From JAGXRK01 sp963804005 (GTDB taxonomy: Bacteria > Bacteroidota > Ignavibacteria > Ignavibacteriales > Ignavibacteriaceae), in assembly GCA_963804005.1 (NCBI GenBank), contig CAWDOP010000018.1, positions 62,001 through 126,000 of the forward strand: 64,000 nucleotides of DNA, read 5' to 3'. Shown here piece after piece: positions 27,260 to 36,295 of the stretch. Made by a program: the position numbers and the translations under genes. The first letter of the stretch is position 1; each line of letters starts with the position of its first letter. Under the pieces are notes generated by a model. It saw only the letters and a list, made by a program, of their open reading frames with translations. It was not told the DNA's origin and did no database searches.

Positions 27260-27525
27260 TTATGTAATCTGCTCTTCGGTTACTGTATATCGAACATTTC
27301 TTTCTTTAAGATAAGATGCCACTACTAAAATTTTTCCTACAAATTCAGGAGAAGATATTCCTTTCTTTTTATAATACCCATCAATTACAAGTCTCACAAC
27401 CGCAGAACAAGCATATCCGGTGGTTCTTGCCAATGAAGCTGTATTTGTTTCAGTATCATATTTGTTAAACGGGAAACAAATTATTTTTTCCCATCAACCT
27501 CTAATTCTTTATCACCAACTTTATA
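27260..27525 (-). pseudogene. Remnant of saccharopine dehydrogenase-like gene (C-terminus only)
   Basis: Read on the minus strand, the stretch ending at the TAA at 27260 translates to NKYDTETNTASLARTTGYA and, a little further on, ISSPEFVGKILVVASYLKER. This matches the C-terminal end of saccharopine dehydrogenase/reductase proteins (SMARTTGY and PPEFVG motifs). Further upstream KVGDKELEVDGKK continues the similarity but in another frame, the break being at a run of six A. Stops at 27526 and beyond end the match, so only about 90 codons remain. The frame break could in principle be a sequence error; the loss of the 5' part could not. Confidence 0.6.
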
Positions 27526-27563
27526 TTACTACTATATAATTTAAATAAGTAAAAAATTTTAAG

Positions 27564-27974
27564 TTAATTAATTGCCCATGCTCTAATAATATTTTTTTCT
27601 TCAATGGAGAGTTTCGAATCGCCGTGCAAAATGCGGTATTGCCATAGAGGCATTTGTTCTTCGCGTACCTCTTCCCAGATTTTCTCTTTCATTTTCATCT
27701 GATCCATTGTAACAAGATTTCCCCATTCAGAAAAATTTACTTTTTCACGTCCTTTGTTCACATCTGAAGCAACAAGGAAAGACACAGGTGCTATTTGTGT
27801 ATACCAAGCCCAATTGGTTTCATTGGAATGGCAATCGTAACAAGCACGCTTCAATATATTTTTTACTTCAGTTGATGCGTACAGGTCATTTTCAACAGGT
27901 GGATTAGTCTGTCTAACTGGAATAAACTGAATACCCACAAGTACGACACCCAAAAAAATTATAAATTTTTTCAT
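27564..27974 (-). CDS. Haem-binding domain protein (periplasmic)
   Basis: A 136-residue protein with an N-terminal membrane or signal helix (FIIFLGVVLVGIQFIPV) and the motif CYDCHSNETNWAWY, a C-x2-CH haem attachment site. The pattern fits the small Haem_bd family, in which PLWQY and IRAWA are also conserved. Probably a c-type cytochrome-like envelope protein. It begins 8 bp after the small Cys protein gene, so it belongs to the transketolase operon by position, with no obvious metabolic link. Confidence 0.8.
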   Translation of the reverse strand: MKKFIIFLGVVLVGIQFIPVRQTNPPVENDLYASTEVKNILKRACYDCHSNETNWAWYTQIAPVSFLVASDVNKGREKVNFSEWGNLVTMDQMKMKEKIWEEVREEQMPLWQYRILHGDSKLSIEEKNIIRAWAIN

Positions 27975-27982
27975 ACTGTCCC

Positions 27983-28147
27983 TTAAATTATTTTATAATA
28001 CTCTTTCTTGTCCTTTTTTAATTTTTTCTCCCCCTCTTTTTTACCATAATGATTTTTATATGCTTCGGCAACCTTACAATCATCGCATAATTTCCCGCAA
28101 CAGTCCTGCCAATCTTTTACCGAAAATTTCTTTTGAAGCCGGCTCAT
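27983..28147 (-). CDS. 54-residue cysteine-rich protein coupled to transketolase
   Basis: A short frame. Its product starts MSRLQKKFSVKDWQDCCGKL, continues with CDDCKVAEAYKNHYGKKEGE and ends in a lysine-rich tail. Four cysteines within ten residues (CC-x3-C-x2-C) suggest a metal site. The ATG overlaps the transketolase TGA as ATGA, the classical coupling arrangement, and the next gene starts 8 bp downstream. Codon use and the tight fit between neighbours argue for a true gene. Function unknown. Confidence 0.7.
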   Translation of the reverse strand: MSRLQKKFSVKDWQDCCGKLCDDCKVAEAYKNHYGKKEGEKKLKKDKKEYYKII

Positions 28148-30159
28148 TTTAATTTAGCAATCACCTTTTTTGATGTAGCAATTACATTTTCAACAGTGAA
28201 ACCGTACTTCTCGAAAAGGATTTTATCAGGTGCCGACGCACCAAATTTTTCTATACTAATGATATCGCCCGAATCGCCAACAAATTTTTCCCATCCTTGT
28301 TTAACACCTGCTTCAATTGCAACCCTGGCTTTAACTGATTTTGGGAAAACGGATTCTTTATATTCTTCGGGTTGTGCTTCGAATAATTCCCAGCTTGGGA
28401 AACTTATAACTCTTGTATTTATTTTTTCAGCCTCCAGTTTTTCTGCAGATTTTAATGCAAGATCAACTTCAGAACCAGAAGCAATTAAAACTAACTGCGG
28501 ATTATTGGAATCTTTAATTACATAGGCACCTTTTTGAAATCCGCTTGCAGATGAAAATTTATTTCTATTTAATACAGAAAGTTTCTGACGTGAAAGTATT
28601 AAACATACAGGTCCGTCTTTGTGATTGATTGCTCTCTTCCAAGCTTCAACCGTTTCATTTGCATCGGCTGGACGAAGAACCAAAGTATTGGGAATTGCTC
28701 TTAATGATGCAAGATGTTCAATAGGTTGATGTGTCGGTCCGTCTTCGCCAAGTCCTATGCTGTCATGAGTGAACACAAAAATAATTTTAACTTTTGAAAG
28801 TGCGGCAAGACGAATAGTTGGTTTTAAGTAATCAGAGAAAACAAAGAATGTTCCACCGTAAGGAATAACTCCGCCATACATTGCCATTCCGTTCATTATG
28901 CTTCCCATGGCGTGTTCGCGAATTCCGAAATGAAAATTTCTTCCGGAATGATCCGAGGGCGAGAACGTTTTGTACTTTTTAAGAAAAGTGTTATTGGATG
29001 GTGCAAGATCAGCCGAACCGCCGATAAGTCCTGGAAGATAATCGGCAATAGCATTTAGCACTTTTTCTGCTGCAGATCGAGTAGCAATTTTCTCGTCATA
29101 GTTTGTAAATGAAGGAAGATGATCTATCCACTCATCACTCAATTCATTATTCATCATTCTTAAAAACAAATCCGCATCCTTCGGATATTTTGTTTTATAT
29201 CTCTCAAACTTCTTCTGCCATATTTCTTCAGCTTCAGTACCGCATTCTTTTACACGATTAAAGAATGATTTAACTTCATCGGGCACATAAAAAGATTTAT
29301 CTGCTTCCCAGCCAAGATTTTTCTTTGTCAACTTGACTTCATCTACGCCAAGCGGAGAGCCGTGTGCTGAAGCTGAGTCTTGCTTATTCGGACTTCCGAA
29401 TCCAATATGAGTTTTTGTAATTATTAAAGTGGGCTTTGTTAACGTACTTTGTGCCGACTTAACTGCAGACATTAGTTGATCAATATCATTAACATCATCA
29501 ACATTTAGAACTTGCCAGTTATAAGCTTCAAATCTTTTCTTTGTGTCATCTGAAAAAGCTAGTTCTGTTTTGCCGTCAATTGTAATTCCGTTATCATCAT
29601 AAAAGAAAATAATTTTCCCAAGCTTTAAATGCCCTGCTAATGAAGCGGCTTCGTGAGAAACACCTTCCATCAAATCGCCATCGCCGCATATGCCATAGAT
29701 GAAATGATCCAATAATTTTACATCATTTTTATTAAAAACAGATGCGAGATATTCCTTTGCAATTGCCATTCCAACGGCATTAGCAAAACCCTGACCAAGC
29801 GGACCGGTTGTAGTCTCAACACCCGCAGTATGTCCAAACTCAGGATGTCCGGGTGTATTACTTTCCCATTGTCTGAAATTCTTTAAATCGTCAAGTGAAA
29901 TATCATATCCGCACAAATGTAGGATTGAATAAAGAAGCATACTGCCATGTCCTGCTGAAAGAACAAATCTATCGCGATTAAACCATCTGGGATTAGCAGG
30001 ATTATGTTTCATTACTTTTGAATACAAAGTGTAGGCAATTGGGGCACAGCCCATCGGCATTCCAGGGTGACCGGAATTAGCTTTTTGAACAGCATCTATT
30101 GATAGTGTGCGAATTGTATTGATTGAAAGTTTATTAAGTTCTTTTGGATTTAAAGGCAT
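28144..30159 (-). CDS. tkt: Transketolase
   Basis: A thiamine-diphosphate enzyme of 671 residues that moves two-carbon units in the pentose phosphate pathway. Seen are SGHPGMPMGCAP, the TPP-binding GDGDLMEGVSHEAASLAGH ending in DDNGITIDG, and HDSIGLGEDGPTHQPIEHLA in the Pyr domain. ATG 30159 gives the usual N-terminus (LNPKELNKLSINTIR); a GTG four codons upstream is also possible. It would use the ribulose-5-phosphate made by gnd at 9.9 kb once isomerised. It overlaps the small Cys protein gene by 4 bp. Confidence 0.95.
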   Translation of the reverse strand: MPLNPKELNKLSINTIRTLSIDAVQKANSGHPGMPMGCAPIAYTLYSKVMKHNPANPRWFNRDRFVLSAGHGSMLLYSILHLCGYDISLDDLKNFRQWESNTPGHPEFGHTAGVETTTGPLGQGFANAVGMAIAKEYLASVFNKNDVKLLDHFIYGICGDGDLMEGVSHEAASLAGHLKLGKIIFFYDDNGITIDGKTELAFSDDTKKRFEAYNWQVLNVDDVNDIDQLMSAVKSAQSTLTKPTLIITKTHIGFGSPNKQDSASAHGSPLGVDEVKLTKKNLGWEADKSFYVPDEVKSFFNRVKECGTEAEEIWQKKFERYKTKYPKDADLFLRMMNNELSDEWIDHLPSFTNYDEKIATRSAAEKVLNAIADYLPGLIGGSADLAPSNNTFLKKYKTFSPSDHSGRNFHFGIREHAMGSIMNGMAMYGGVIPYGGTFFVFSDYLKPTIRLAALSKVKIIFVFTHDSIGLGEDGPTHQPIEHLASLRAIPNTLVLRPADANETVEAWKRAINHKDGPVCLILSRQKLSVLNRNKFSSASGFQKGAYVIKDSNNPQLVLIASGSEVDLALKSAEKLEAEKINTRVISFPSWELFEAQPEEYKESVFPKSVKARVAIEAGVKQGWEKFVGDSGDIISIEKFGASAPDKILFEKYGFTVENVIATSKKVIAKLK

Positions 30160-30252
30160 CAGGACTGTCACTCGGCTTTCTGCAATTAAGTTTTAAATTT
30201 TGATGTGTACAAAATAAATAAAAGTACTGTAAAAACAGGTGAAACTTATAAA

Positions 30253-31143
30253 TCAATATCCGCTTCCCTCGGGTAACTTCATACCCTTTAATCCATATTG
30301 TCTGATCAAGTCATCATAATTAATTAAGCTAATTCCTCTTTGATTGAATTCATCTGATTTTATAGCGGAAAGAATTGCTTTTAATTCAGATTCTCTGTGT
30401 TTACTCATTTCTTTCAAACCGAAAGAATTTAAGTCAATCATCGCCTGCATTTCATCATTATCTTTTGTAATGTGACAGACAAGCAAATTAATTTGTTCGG
30501 CTTTAAGACTATCTAAAGTAGTCATTAAATGATTTTCTTTCTTATCAATATCAATACTGTACATACTTTCGAGATCAATTTCACCGAAGTAACGTGAAAT
30601 TGCGAGGTTATATTCTGAAGCAAGCTTTTCAACTATTTTTCTCATCTCTGGATTATCAACAGCGGTTCCCATATGGTAGTCGAGATAAGAAATTTTTAAT
30701 CCAGCCCTGATTGCTTTATCGATTTGGGCACGAAGTTCGGTTTCGACTTCTTCAAGTTTTGGCTTGTTTGCAAAGAATTCTGAGCGTGAAGGGAAGAAAT
30801 ACCCTAATGAATCTACCAGTGAAGGAACCGCAGTAATGCCCGCAACAGGTCCCCACCTATAATTTCTCCATTCGGAATTTAAAGTAAGATGAACCCCGAT
30901 ACTTACTTGCTGATTGTCTTTTAATATATCAACTGCTTCGTCAAACCATGCACAGGGAACCATTACAGATGCAGAAAAAATCAATTCACTTTCAATTAAT
31001 TCTTTTACAGCAAGATTTACTCCGTGACTCATACCAACATCATCGCAGCGGATTAAAAGAGTTTTATCTGTTAATTCTGTCTGGGAGATTAAAGAAAAGG
31101 TAAATAATAATGTCAACAGAACAACAAGAAGTGATTTTGGCAT
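30253..31143 (-). CDS. ChbG/HpnK (YdjC)-family carbohydrate deacetylase, exported
   Basis: A 296-residue protein with a signal peptide (to SLISQ). The metal and catalytic motifs of the YdjC family are present: IRCDDVGMSHGVN (DD pair), GVHLTLNSEW with His, and YLDYHMGT with the second metal His. Characterised relatives deacetylate chitooligosaccharides or hopanoid sugars. The substrate is unknown here; an exported location points to scavenging of amino-sugar oligomers. Confidence 0.8.
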   Translation of the reverse strand: MPKSLLVVLLTLLFTFSLISQTELTDKTLLIRCDDVGMSHGVNLAVKELIESELIFSASVMVPCAWFDEAVDILKDNQQVSIGVHLTLNSEWRNYRWGPVAGITAVPSLVDSLGYFFPSRSEFFANKPKLEEVETELRAQIDKAIRAGLKISYLDYHMGTAVDNPEMRKIVEKLASEYNLAISRYFGEIDLESMYSIDIDKKENHLMTTLDSLKAEQINLLVCHITKDNDEMQAMIDLNSFGLKEMSKHRESELKAILSAIKSDEFNQRGISLINYDDLIRQYGLKGMKLPEGSGY

Positions 31144-31300
31144 AATTTCTCCAAATGTTTATTGAAAACTATTGAATATTTTTTCTTTAATGAAGATAAG
31201 AACAGAATGTTTTTTAACTTTTTGTACTTGCAATATTCGGCGCGTCAAAACATATTGTAACCAACAATAATTTTTTTCCTTTCATTACGGAGATGAAGTC

Positions 31301-33502
31301 ATGCAGCTAAGTTCAAAACTATTAAGACTAACGCTTTTTATAATTATCCTGATAACAGGATTTAATTTACTTGTTCAGGCTCAGGACAAACAACTTACTT
31401 TCAACCAGGTTTATCTATTTGGTCAACCTCGTCTTTTAAAACCCTCACCGCAATTAAAAGGTTGGTATGACGATCAGCATTATATTCAATCAAAAAATGA
31501 AAATGGGAAAGCATTGCTTGTTGCTATTAATGCATCAACCGGTGAAGAAAAAGTTATTCTTGATTACTCCGAGTACGATGATGTGTTGCTTGAATATGAA
31601 CTCACTCTGGATGGAAGCATAGACAACACAAAAGATTACGACGGATTTTTATTCGTTAAGGATAAAGATTATTATTTCTTTTCAAGAACCGTTGGTAAAG
31701 TAATTCGCTTAACTGACGATAAAGCTGACAAAAAAAATCCCACTCTTTCTCCTGACGGAAAAAAAGTTGCATACACGAAAAACCGCGATCTTTATTTTGC
31801 TGATACACAAGCAGGAAAAGAAACACGCTTGACTTTTGATGCATCAGAAACGATATACAACGGTTGGGCTTCTTGGGTATATATGGAAGAAATTCTTGGT
31901 CGGGCAACCAACTATAAAGCTTTCTGGTGGTCGCCCAACAGTGAAATGATTGCTTTTCTGAGAACTGATGATTCACCGGTTCCTAAATTTTCTTTGTTCA
32001 AATCAGATGGAGTTCACGGAGAACTTGAGTGGGAACATTATCCGAAAGCTGGAGATCCAAATCCCAATGTAAAACTCGGTATTGCTCATCTTATTAATAA
32101 TAAAGTTGTTTGGATCGAGGAAGATGAAAATGCTGATCAATATACAGCTTGGCCAACCTGGACACCTGACAGTAAAGAACTTTTTTATCAGTTGCTGAAT
32201 CGTGGACAGGATCATTTGCAGATTCTTTCAGCTGATCCTTTAACAGGAAAAAACAGATTAGTTTATGAAGAAAAGCAACCAACCTGGGTAGACTGGTTTG
32301 AAGATCTTTATATTCTACAAAACAATAAAGGCTTTATACTAAGATCGGATATTGATGGCTGGAAACACCTATATTATTATAATATGCAGGGTAAACTTAA
32401 ATCCAGATTAACTTCGGGTGACTGGACTGTTACAGAAATAGTATTAATAGATGAAAAAAATGAAAAGGTTTACTTTGAGGGAAATAAGGATAACTCTTTC
32501 GATACACATTTGTTTGTGGTTAACTTTAATGGAGATGGATTAAAGAAACTTACTAAAGCGGAAGGGACACATAATTGTACTGTTTCTGAAAACGGTTCCT
32601 ATTTCTACACCACACACAGCAATATTTTAACGTTTCCCAAAACAGAACTGTACAGTATAGATGGTGAACTGCAGAAATTAATCGGAGACAGAAAATCAGA
32701 AATTTTTGACGAATACAAATTGGGAAAAGTTGAACTGATGAAAATAAAAATCTCGAATGGCATTGAACTCCCTGCAATGTGGGTCCTTCCACCGGATTTT
32801 GATGAAGCTAAAACTTATCCAGTCCTTTTTTCAGTTTACGGTGGTCCAGGCATTAAAGATGTCTCAAATTCTTTTTCTGGTTACTTAGATAGATTCTTCA
32901 TAGCTCAAAGCGGTATAATTTATTTCGTAGTAGATCACCGAGGCTCGGAACATTTTGGTAAAAAAGGAACTGCACTTATGCACCGCAATCTTGGCAAATT
33001 GGAAATGAACGATTACATTGAAGCCGTTAAATGGCTAAAGACAAAACCATTTGTCGATTCAACAAAAATTGGAATTACTGGAAGCAGCTATGGTGGTTAT
33101 GTTACCTGTATGGCACTTACATATGGTGCAGATTATTTTACTCACGGGATTGCAGAATACTCCGGAACCGATTGGCGACTTTATGATAATGTATATACTG
33201 AAAGATTTATGGATACACCTGAAGAAAATCCAGAAGGTTATAAATTTGGTTCTGCAATGACTCACGCAGATAAATATAAAGGGAAATTACGCATCACACA
33301 CGGAACTTTAGATGATAATGTGCATATGCAAAATACAATCCAACTGGTTGATAAGCTTACTACATTAAACAAAGATTTTGAAATGATGTTATACCCGAAT
33401 GAAAGACATGGTGTCAGATTTCCTAAATGGGTTCACGCGCAGAGAGAGTATGTTAAATTTTGGTTTAAGAATTTTCTGAATAAAGATTTTTTGATGGAAT
33501 AA
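31301..33502 (+). CDS. Dipeptidyl peptidase IV-like serine peptidase (S9)
   Basis: A 733-residue exported peptidase. A signal peptide (to LVQAQ) precedes an eight-blade propeller (about 40-470; YMEEILGRATNYKAFWWSP carries the DPP-IV Glu motif) and an alpha/beta-hydrolase domain. The catalytic triad is Ser596 in GSSYGGY, Asp at 671-672 in DDNVH and His703 in ERHG. It cleaves X-Pro or X-Ala dipeptides from peptide N-termini. Together with the S46 peptidase (59.8 kb) and the M19 dipeptidase (38.4 kb) it points to growth on peptides. Confidence 0.93.
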   Translation: MQLSSKLLRLTLFIIILITGFNLLVQAQDKQLTFNQVYLFGQPRLLKPSPQLKGWYDDQHYIQSKNENGKALLVAINASTGEEKVILDYSEYDDVLLEYELTLDGSIDNTKDYDGFLFVKDKDYYFFSRTVGKVIRLTDDKADKKNPTLSPDGKKVAYTKNRDLYFADTQAGKETRLTFDASETIYNGWASWVYMEEILGRATNYKAFWWSPNSEMIAFLRTDDSPVPKFSLFKSDGVHGELEWEHYPKAGDPNPNVKLGIAHLINNKVVWIEEDENADQYTAWPTWTPDSKELFYQLLNRGQDHLQILSADPLTGKNRLVYEEKQPTWVDWFEDLYILQNNKGFILRSDIDGWKHLYYYNMQGKLKSRLTSGDWTVTEIVLIDEKNEKVYFEGNKDNSFDTHLFVVNFNGDGLKKLTKAEGTHNCTVSENGSYFYTTHSNILTFPKTELYSIDGELQKLIGDRKSEIFDEYKLGKVELMKIKISNGIELPAMWVLPPDFDEAKTYPVLFSVYGGPGIKDVSNSFSGYLDRFFIAQSGIIYFVVDHRGSEHFGKKGTALMHRNLGKLEMNDYIEAVKWLKTKPFVDSTKIGITGSSYGGYVTCMALTYGADYFTHGIAEYSGTDWRLYDNVYTERFMDTPEENPEGYKFGSAMTHADKYKGKLRITHGTLDDNVHMQNTIQLVDKLTTLNKDFEMMLYPNERHGVRFPKWVHAQREYVKFWFKNFLNKDFLME

Positions 33503-33579
33503 TGCTTTCTGTGCGATGCCCTCAGCATCGAATTGAGTTATTAGATATTGTTAGTTTAGATAAAGAGTTCTTTACGGAT

Positions 33580-33644
33580 TAAGTATCGAACGCGGATGAT
33601 ATTGATTACTGAAAATCAGCCAAATCTGTGTCATCCGTGTTCTA
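33580..33644 (+). repeat. Copy B of dispersed repeat, with inverted arm
   Basis: Bases 33622-33644 match 22860-22882 exactly in reverse orientation. The segment GAACGCGGATGA, about 40 bp upstream, is complementary to TCATCCGTGTTC with one G-T pair, so the full copy can fold into a hairpin. It lies between convergent genes. Confidence 0.7.
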
Positions 33645-33649
33645 ATGCT

Positions 33650-35128
33650 CTAGACTGTTTGTATCACGCGACGGAAATGAAAACCGTAAACCGCAAGAGT
33701 CATCGCAATTGGAAATTTTCTGGGATACTTTAAAAGACTGACAAACAATAACTTCCAGAAATATCGCTTCCCTTTTTCAATTACTCCAAGTAGCCAAAGT
33801 AATCTAAAAAAAGCTTTTATCTGTTCAAGGTTTAATGTTTTAGGTGTCCAACGCGGAACCTTATATTCTTTTAAAAATACTTTCAACCGCTTATAATATT
33901 CTTCCTGAGAATAAATTGTATTTAGTAACCGACTGTAACCTCTGATAAGTTTTGTGTAATCCATTTTGGGAATAAAGTTAATTGATGCATCCATATTATT
34001 GCCGGAGAACATCTCAAGAAGTCTTCCTTCTTTTTTCATCCTAGCAAATAATTTCGTTCCGGTTGGAGCGTTAAGTAAACCAACCATTGCATTTGCAATT
34101 CCGCTTTGCTGAATGAAATTTATCTGTTCATCGAATACCGTTTCAGTATCGTTGTCAAAACCGACGATGAAACCGCCGGAAACAATCATTCCGTTTCCTT
34201 GTAACTTGTTGACCGATTCAACAAGATTGCGTTTAAGATTTATTGCTTTTCCGCATTCATTCAGACTTTCACTGTTTGGTGTTTCTATTCCAACAAATAC
34301 ACTGTTAAATCCTGCTTCAACCATAAGTTTCATCAGTTCATCGTCATCAGCAAGATTTATCGAAACTTCTGTTATAAAGAAGAAAGGATATTTTCTTTCC
34401 TTCGACCACTTAACTAATGCAGGAAGAAATTCTGTTTTCAGTTTTCTCTTATTGCCAATGAAGTTATCATCAACAACGGAAATTGCGCCTCGCCAGCCAA
34501 GTTCATACAACCTGTTAAGTTCATTTAGAAACTGTTCAGCACTTTTTGCTCTTGGTTTTCTTCCATTCAACATTGTTATGCTGCAGAATTCACAATCATA
34601 CGGACAGCCGCGCGAATATTGTATGCTCATTGAAGCATACTTTTTCATATCGAGCAATTCCCACATTGGAATTTGGGCAAATGACACTTCAGGGAATTCA
34701 TTGGTTTGATAAACGTGTCGTGGATTTCCGTTTTTTAAATCTTCCAGAAAAAGTGGCAGAGTTATTTCTGCTTCATTAAGAATAAAATGATCTATACCAA
34801 GAAGATCTTGATGCTGAGTCGTACACAAAGGACCTCCGGCAACAACTTTAACTCCGAGTTTATTACATCTTCTTACCATTTCTTTGAATGATTTAAGATG
34901 AACGTTCATCGCGCTGATAAACACATAATCTGCCCAGATAATATCTTTGTCGCTAAGCTTAGATACATTAATATCTATGAGTTTCTTTTGCCAGTCTTCC
35001 GGCAGCATTGCCGCTACAGTAATAAGTCCAAGCGGAGGTTCGGCAGCTTTTTTCGATACAAACTTAAGTGCCTCCTTAAAACTCCAGAATGTTGATGGTG
35101 TTTCGGGATATATCAATAAAACGTTCAA
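33650..35128 (-). CDS. B12-binding-domain radical SAM protein (DUF4070 group)
   Basis: A 492-residue enzyme with an N-terminal cobalamin-binding-like domain (MNVLLIYPETPSTFWSFKEA, then VVAGGPLCT), a radical SAM core with CPYDCEFCSI, and a C-terminal DUF4070-like region. This group includes hopanoid C2-methylase HpnP and other methylases of lipids or natural products. No hopanoid genes are in the window, so the substrate is open. It lacks operon partners. TTTCTCCTG on the plus strand (AGGAGAAA on the coding strand) supplies the ribosome site. Confidence 0.82.
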   Translation of the reverse strand: MNVLLIYPETPSTFWSFKEALKFVSKKAAEPPLGLITVAAMLPEDWQKKLIDINVSKLSDKDIIWADYVFISAMNVHLKSFKEMVRRCNKLGVKVVAGGPLCTTQHQDLLGIDHFILNEAEITLPLFLEDLKNGNPRHVYQTNEFPEVSFAQIPMWELLDMKKYASMSIQYSRGCPYDCEFCSITMLNGRKPRAKSAEQFLNELNRLYELGWRGAISVVDDNFIGNKRKLKTEFLPALVKWSKERKYPFFFITEVSINLADDDELMKLMVEAGFNSVFVGIETPNSESLNECGKAINLKRNLVESVNKLQGNGMIVSGGFIVGFDNDTETVFDEQINFIQQSGIANAMVGLLNAPTGTKLFARMKKEGRLLEMFSGNNMDASINFIPKMDYTKLIRGYSRLLNTIYSQEEYYKRLKVFLKEYKVPRWTPKTLNLEQIKAFFRLLWLLGVIEKGKRYFWKLLFVSLLKYPRKFPIAMTLAVYGFHFRRVIQTV

Positions 35129-35302
35129 GTAGTTTCTCCTGAATAATTTATATTACAATTATGCAAAGAATATTACTGTGTGTTTGTAAAAGAATTGTAA
35201 AAATCAATAAGCTTAATTTGATGTTAAACTGAATAAAAATGATATTTGGTTTGTGATTTTATCTAATTAGATTTTCCTTAAATAGAATTAAAGGAATGTG
35301 CT

Positions 35303-36295
35303 ATGCGTAAGCGGTACTCATTCGTTTATACCCTGATTATTTTTATTCTTGCCCAGCTTGTTTGGCTTGCTGTTTTGCTATTATGGATTTATTGGTATGT
35401 AAAAAACAACTTAATCTTTGAGCAGGTTGGCGAAGAATTATCTCCGCAGATTGTTGTCGATGCTCCGAGCGTTGCTCCTTTTGTATTAGGAATCGTTATG
35501 CTCGCCGGACTTTCCTTCAGTCTTGTTCTCTTCTTTAGACATCTGAGCATACAGATAAGACTAACAAAATTGTATGATAACTTTATTGCAAACATTACAC
35601 ACGAATTAAAATCTCCGCTCTCGTCAATTCAGCTTTATCTTGAAACGTTGAACTCAAGAGATGTGCCTCTCGAAAAGAAAAAAGAGTTTTATGAATTTAT
35701 GATGAGAGATGCTGCGCGCTTACAAAATCTCATCAACTCTATTCTTGAAATATCTGCGCTTGAAGGAAAGCAAAACAAAAATGATCTTATACGTCATCAG
35801 GCATGTCAATTCATTCCAAAGATAATTAAAGATTCTGCTTTGCAATTCAGACTGCCCGATAGCAATTTGAATGTTGAATCTATCGGCGATTGTGAGGTGC
35901 TTATAGATCCTTATTCTATTAAAATGGTATTTGATAATCTGATGGATAATGCAATAAAGTACAACACCGGTAACTTAAAAATTGATGTGAAAATAGTTTG
36001 TCATCAAAAAAAAATAGAAATTGATTTTAAGGATAATGGAATTGGAATTCCCGCTAATGAACAGAAAAAAGTGTTTCAAAAATTTTATAGGATTTATGAT
36101 AGGGATATACCCAATGTAAAGGGCACAGGACTGGGACTTTACTGGGTGAAAGAAATTATTAAAAATCATAAAGGAAAAATTTTTATTCATAGCGATGGAA
36201 AAGGAAAGGGCACATCATTTAAGATAGAGTTGCCTGTTTATAAAGAGAAAAAAGCATCTTCAAAAGAAAAACAAAAGGGAAAGACAAATGAGTGA
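35303..36295 (+). CDS. Sensor histidine kinase
   Basis: A 330-residue membrane kinase. Two helices (about 8-32 and 58-78) flank a short periplasmic loop of some 25 residues, too small for a normal sensor domain. The H-box is FIANITHELKSPLSS with His100; the N-box is NLMDNAIKY, and G-boxes are DNGIGIP and GTGLGLYW. The tail is lysine-rich. It overlaps the response regulator gene by 8 bp, so the two form a coupled two-component system. The signal is unknown and is possibly sensed within the membrane. Confidence 0.92.
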   Translation: MRKRYSFVYTLIIFILAQLVWLAVLLLWIYWYVKNNLIFEQVGEELSPQIVVDAPSVAPFVLGIVMLAGLSFSLVLFFRHLSIQIRLTKLYDNFIANITHELKSPLSSIQLYLETLNSRDVPLEKKKEFYEFMMRDAARLQNLINSILEISALEGKQNKNDLIRHQACQFIPKIIKDSALQFRLPDSNLNVESIGDCEVLIDPYSIKMVFDNLMDNAIKYNTGNLKIDVKIVCHQKKIEIDFKDNGIGIPANEQKKVFQKFYRIYDRDIPNVKGTGLGLYWVKEIIKNHKGKIFIHSDGKGKGTSFKIELPVYKEKKASSKEKQKGKTNE

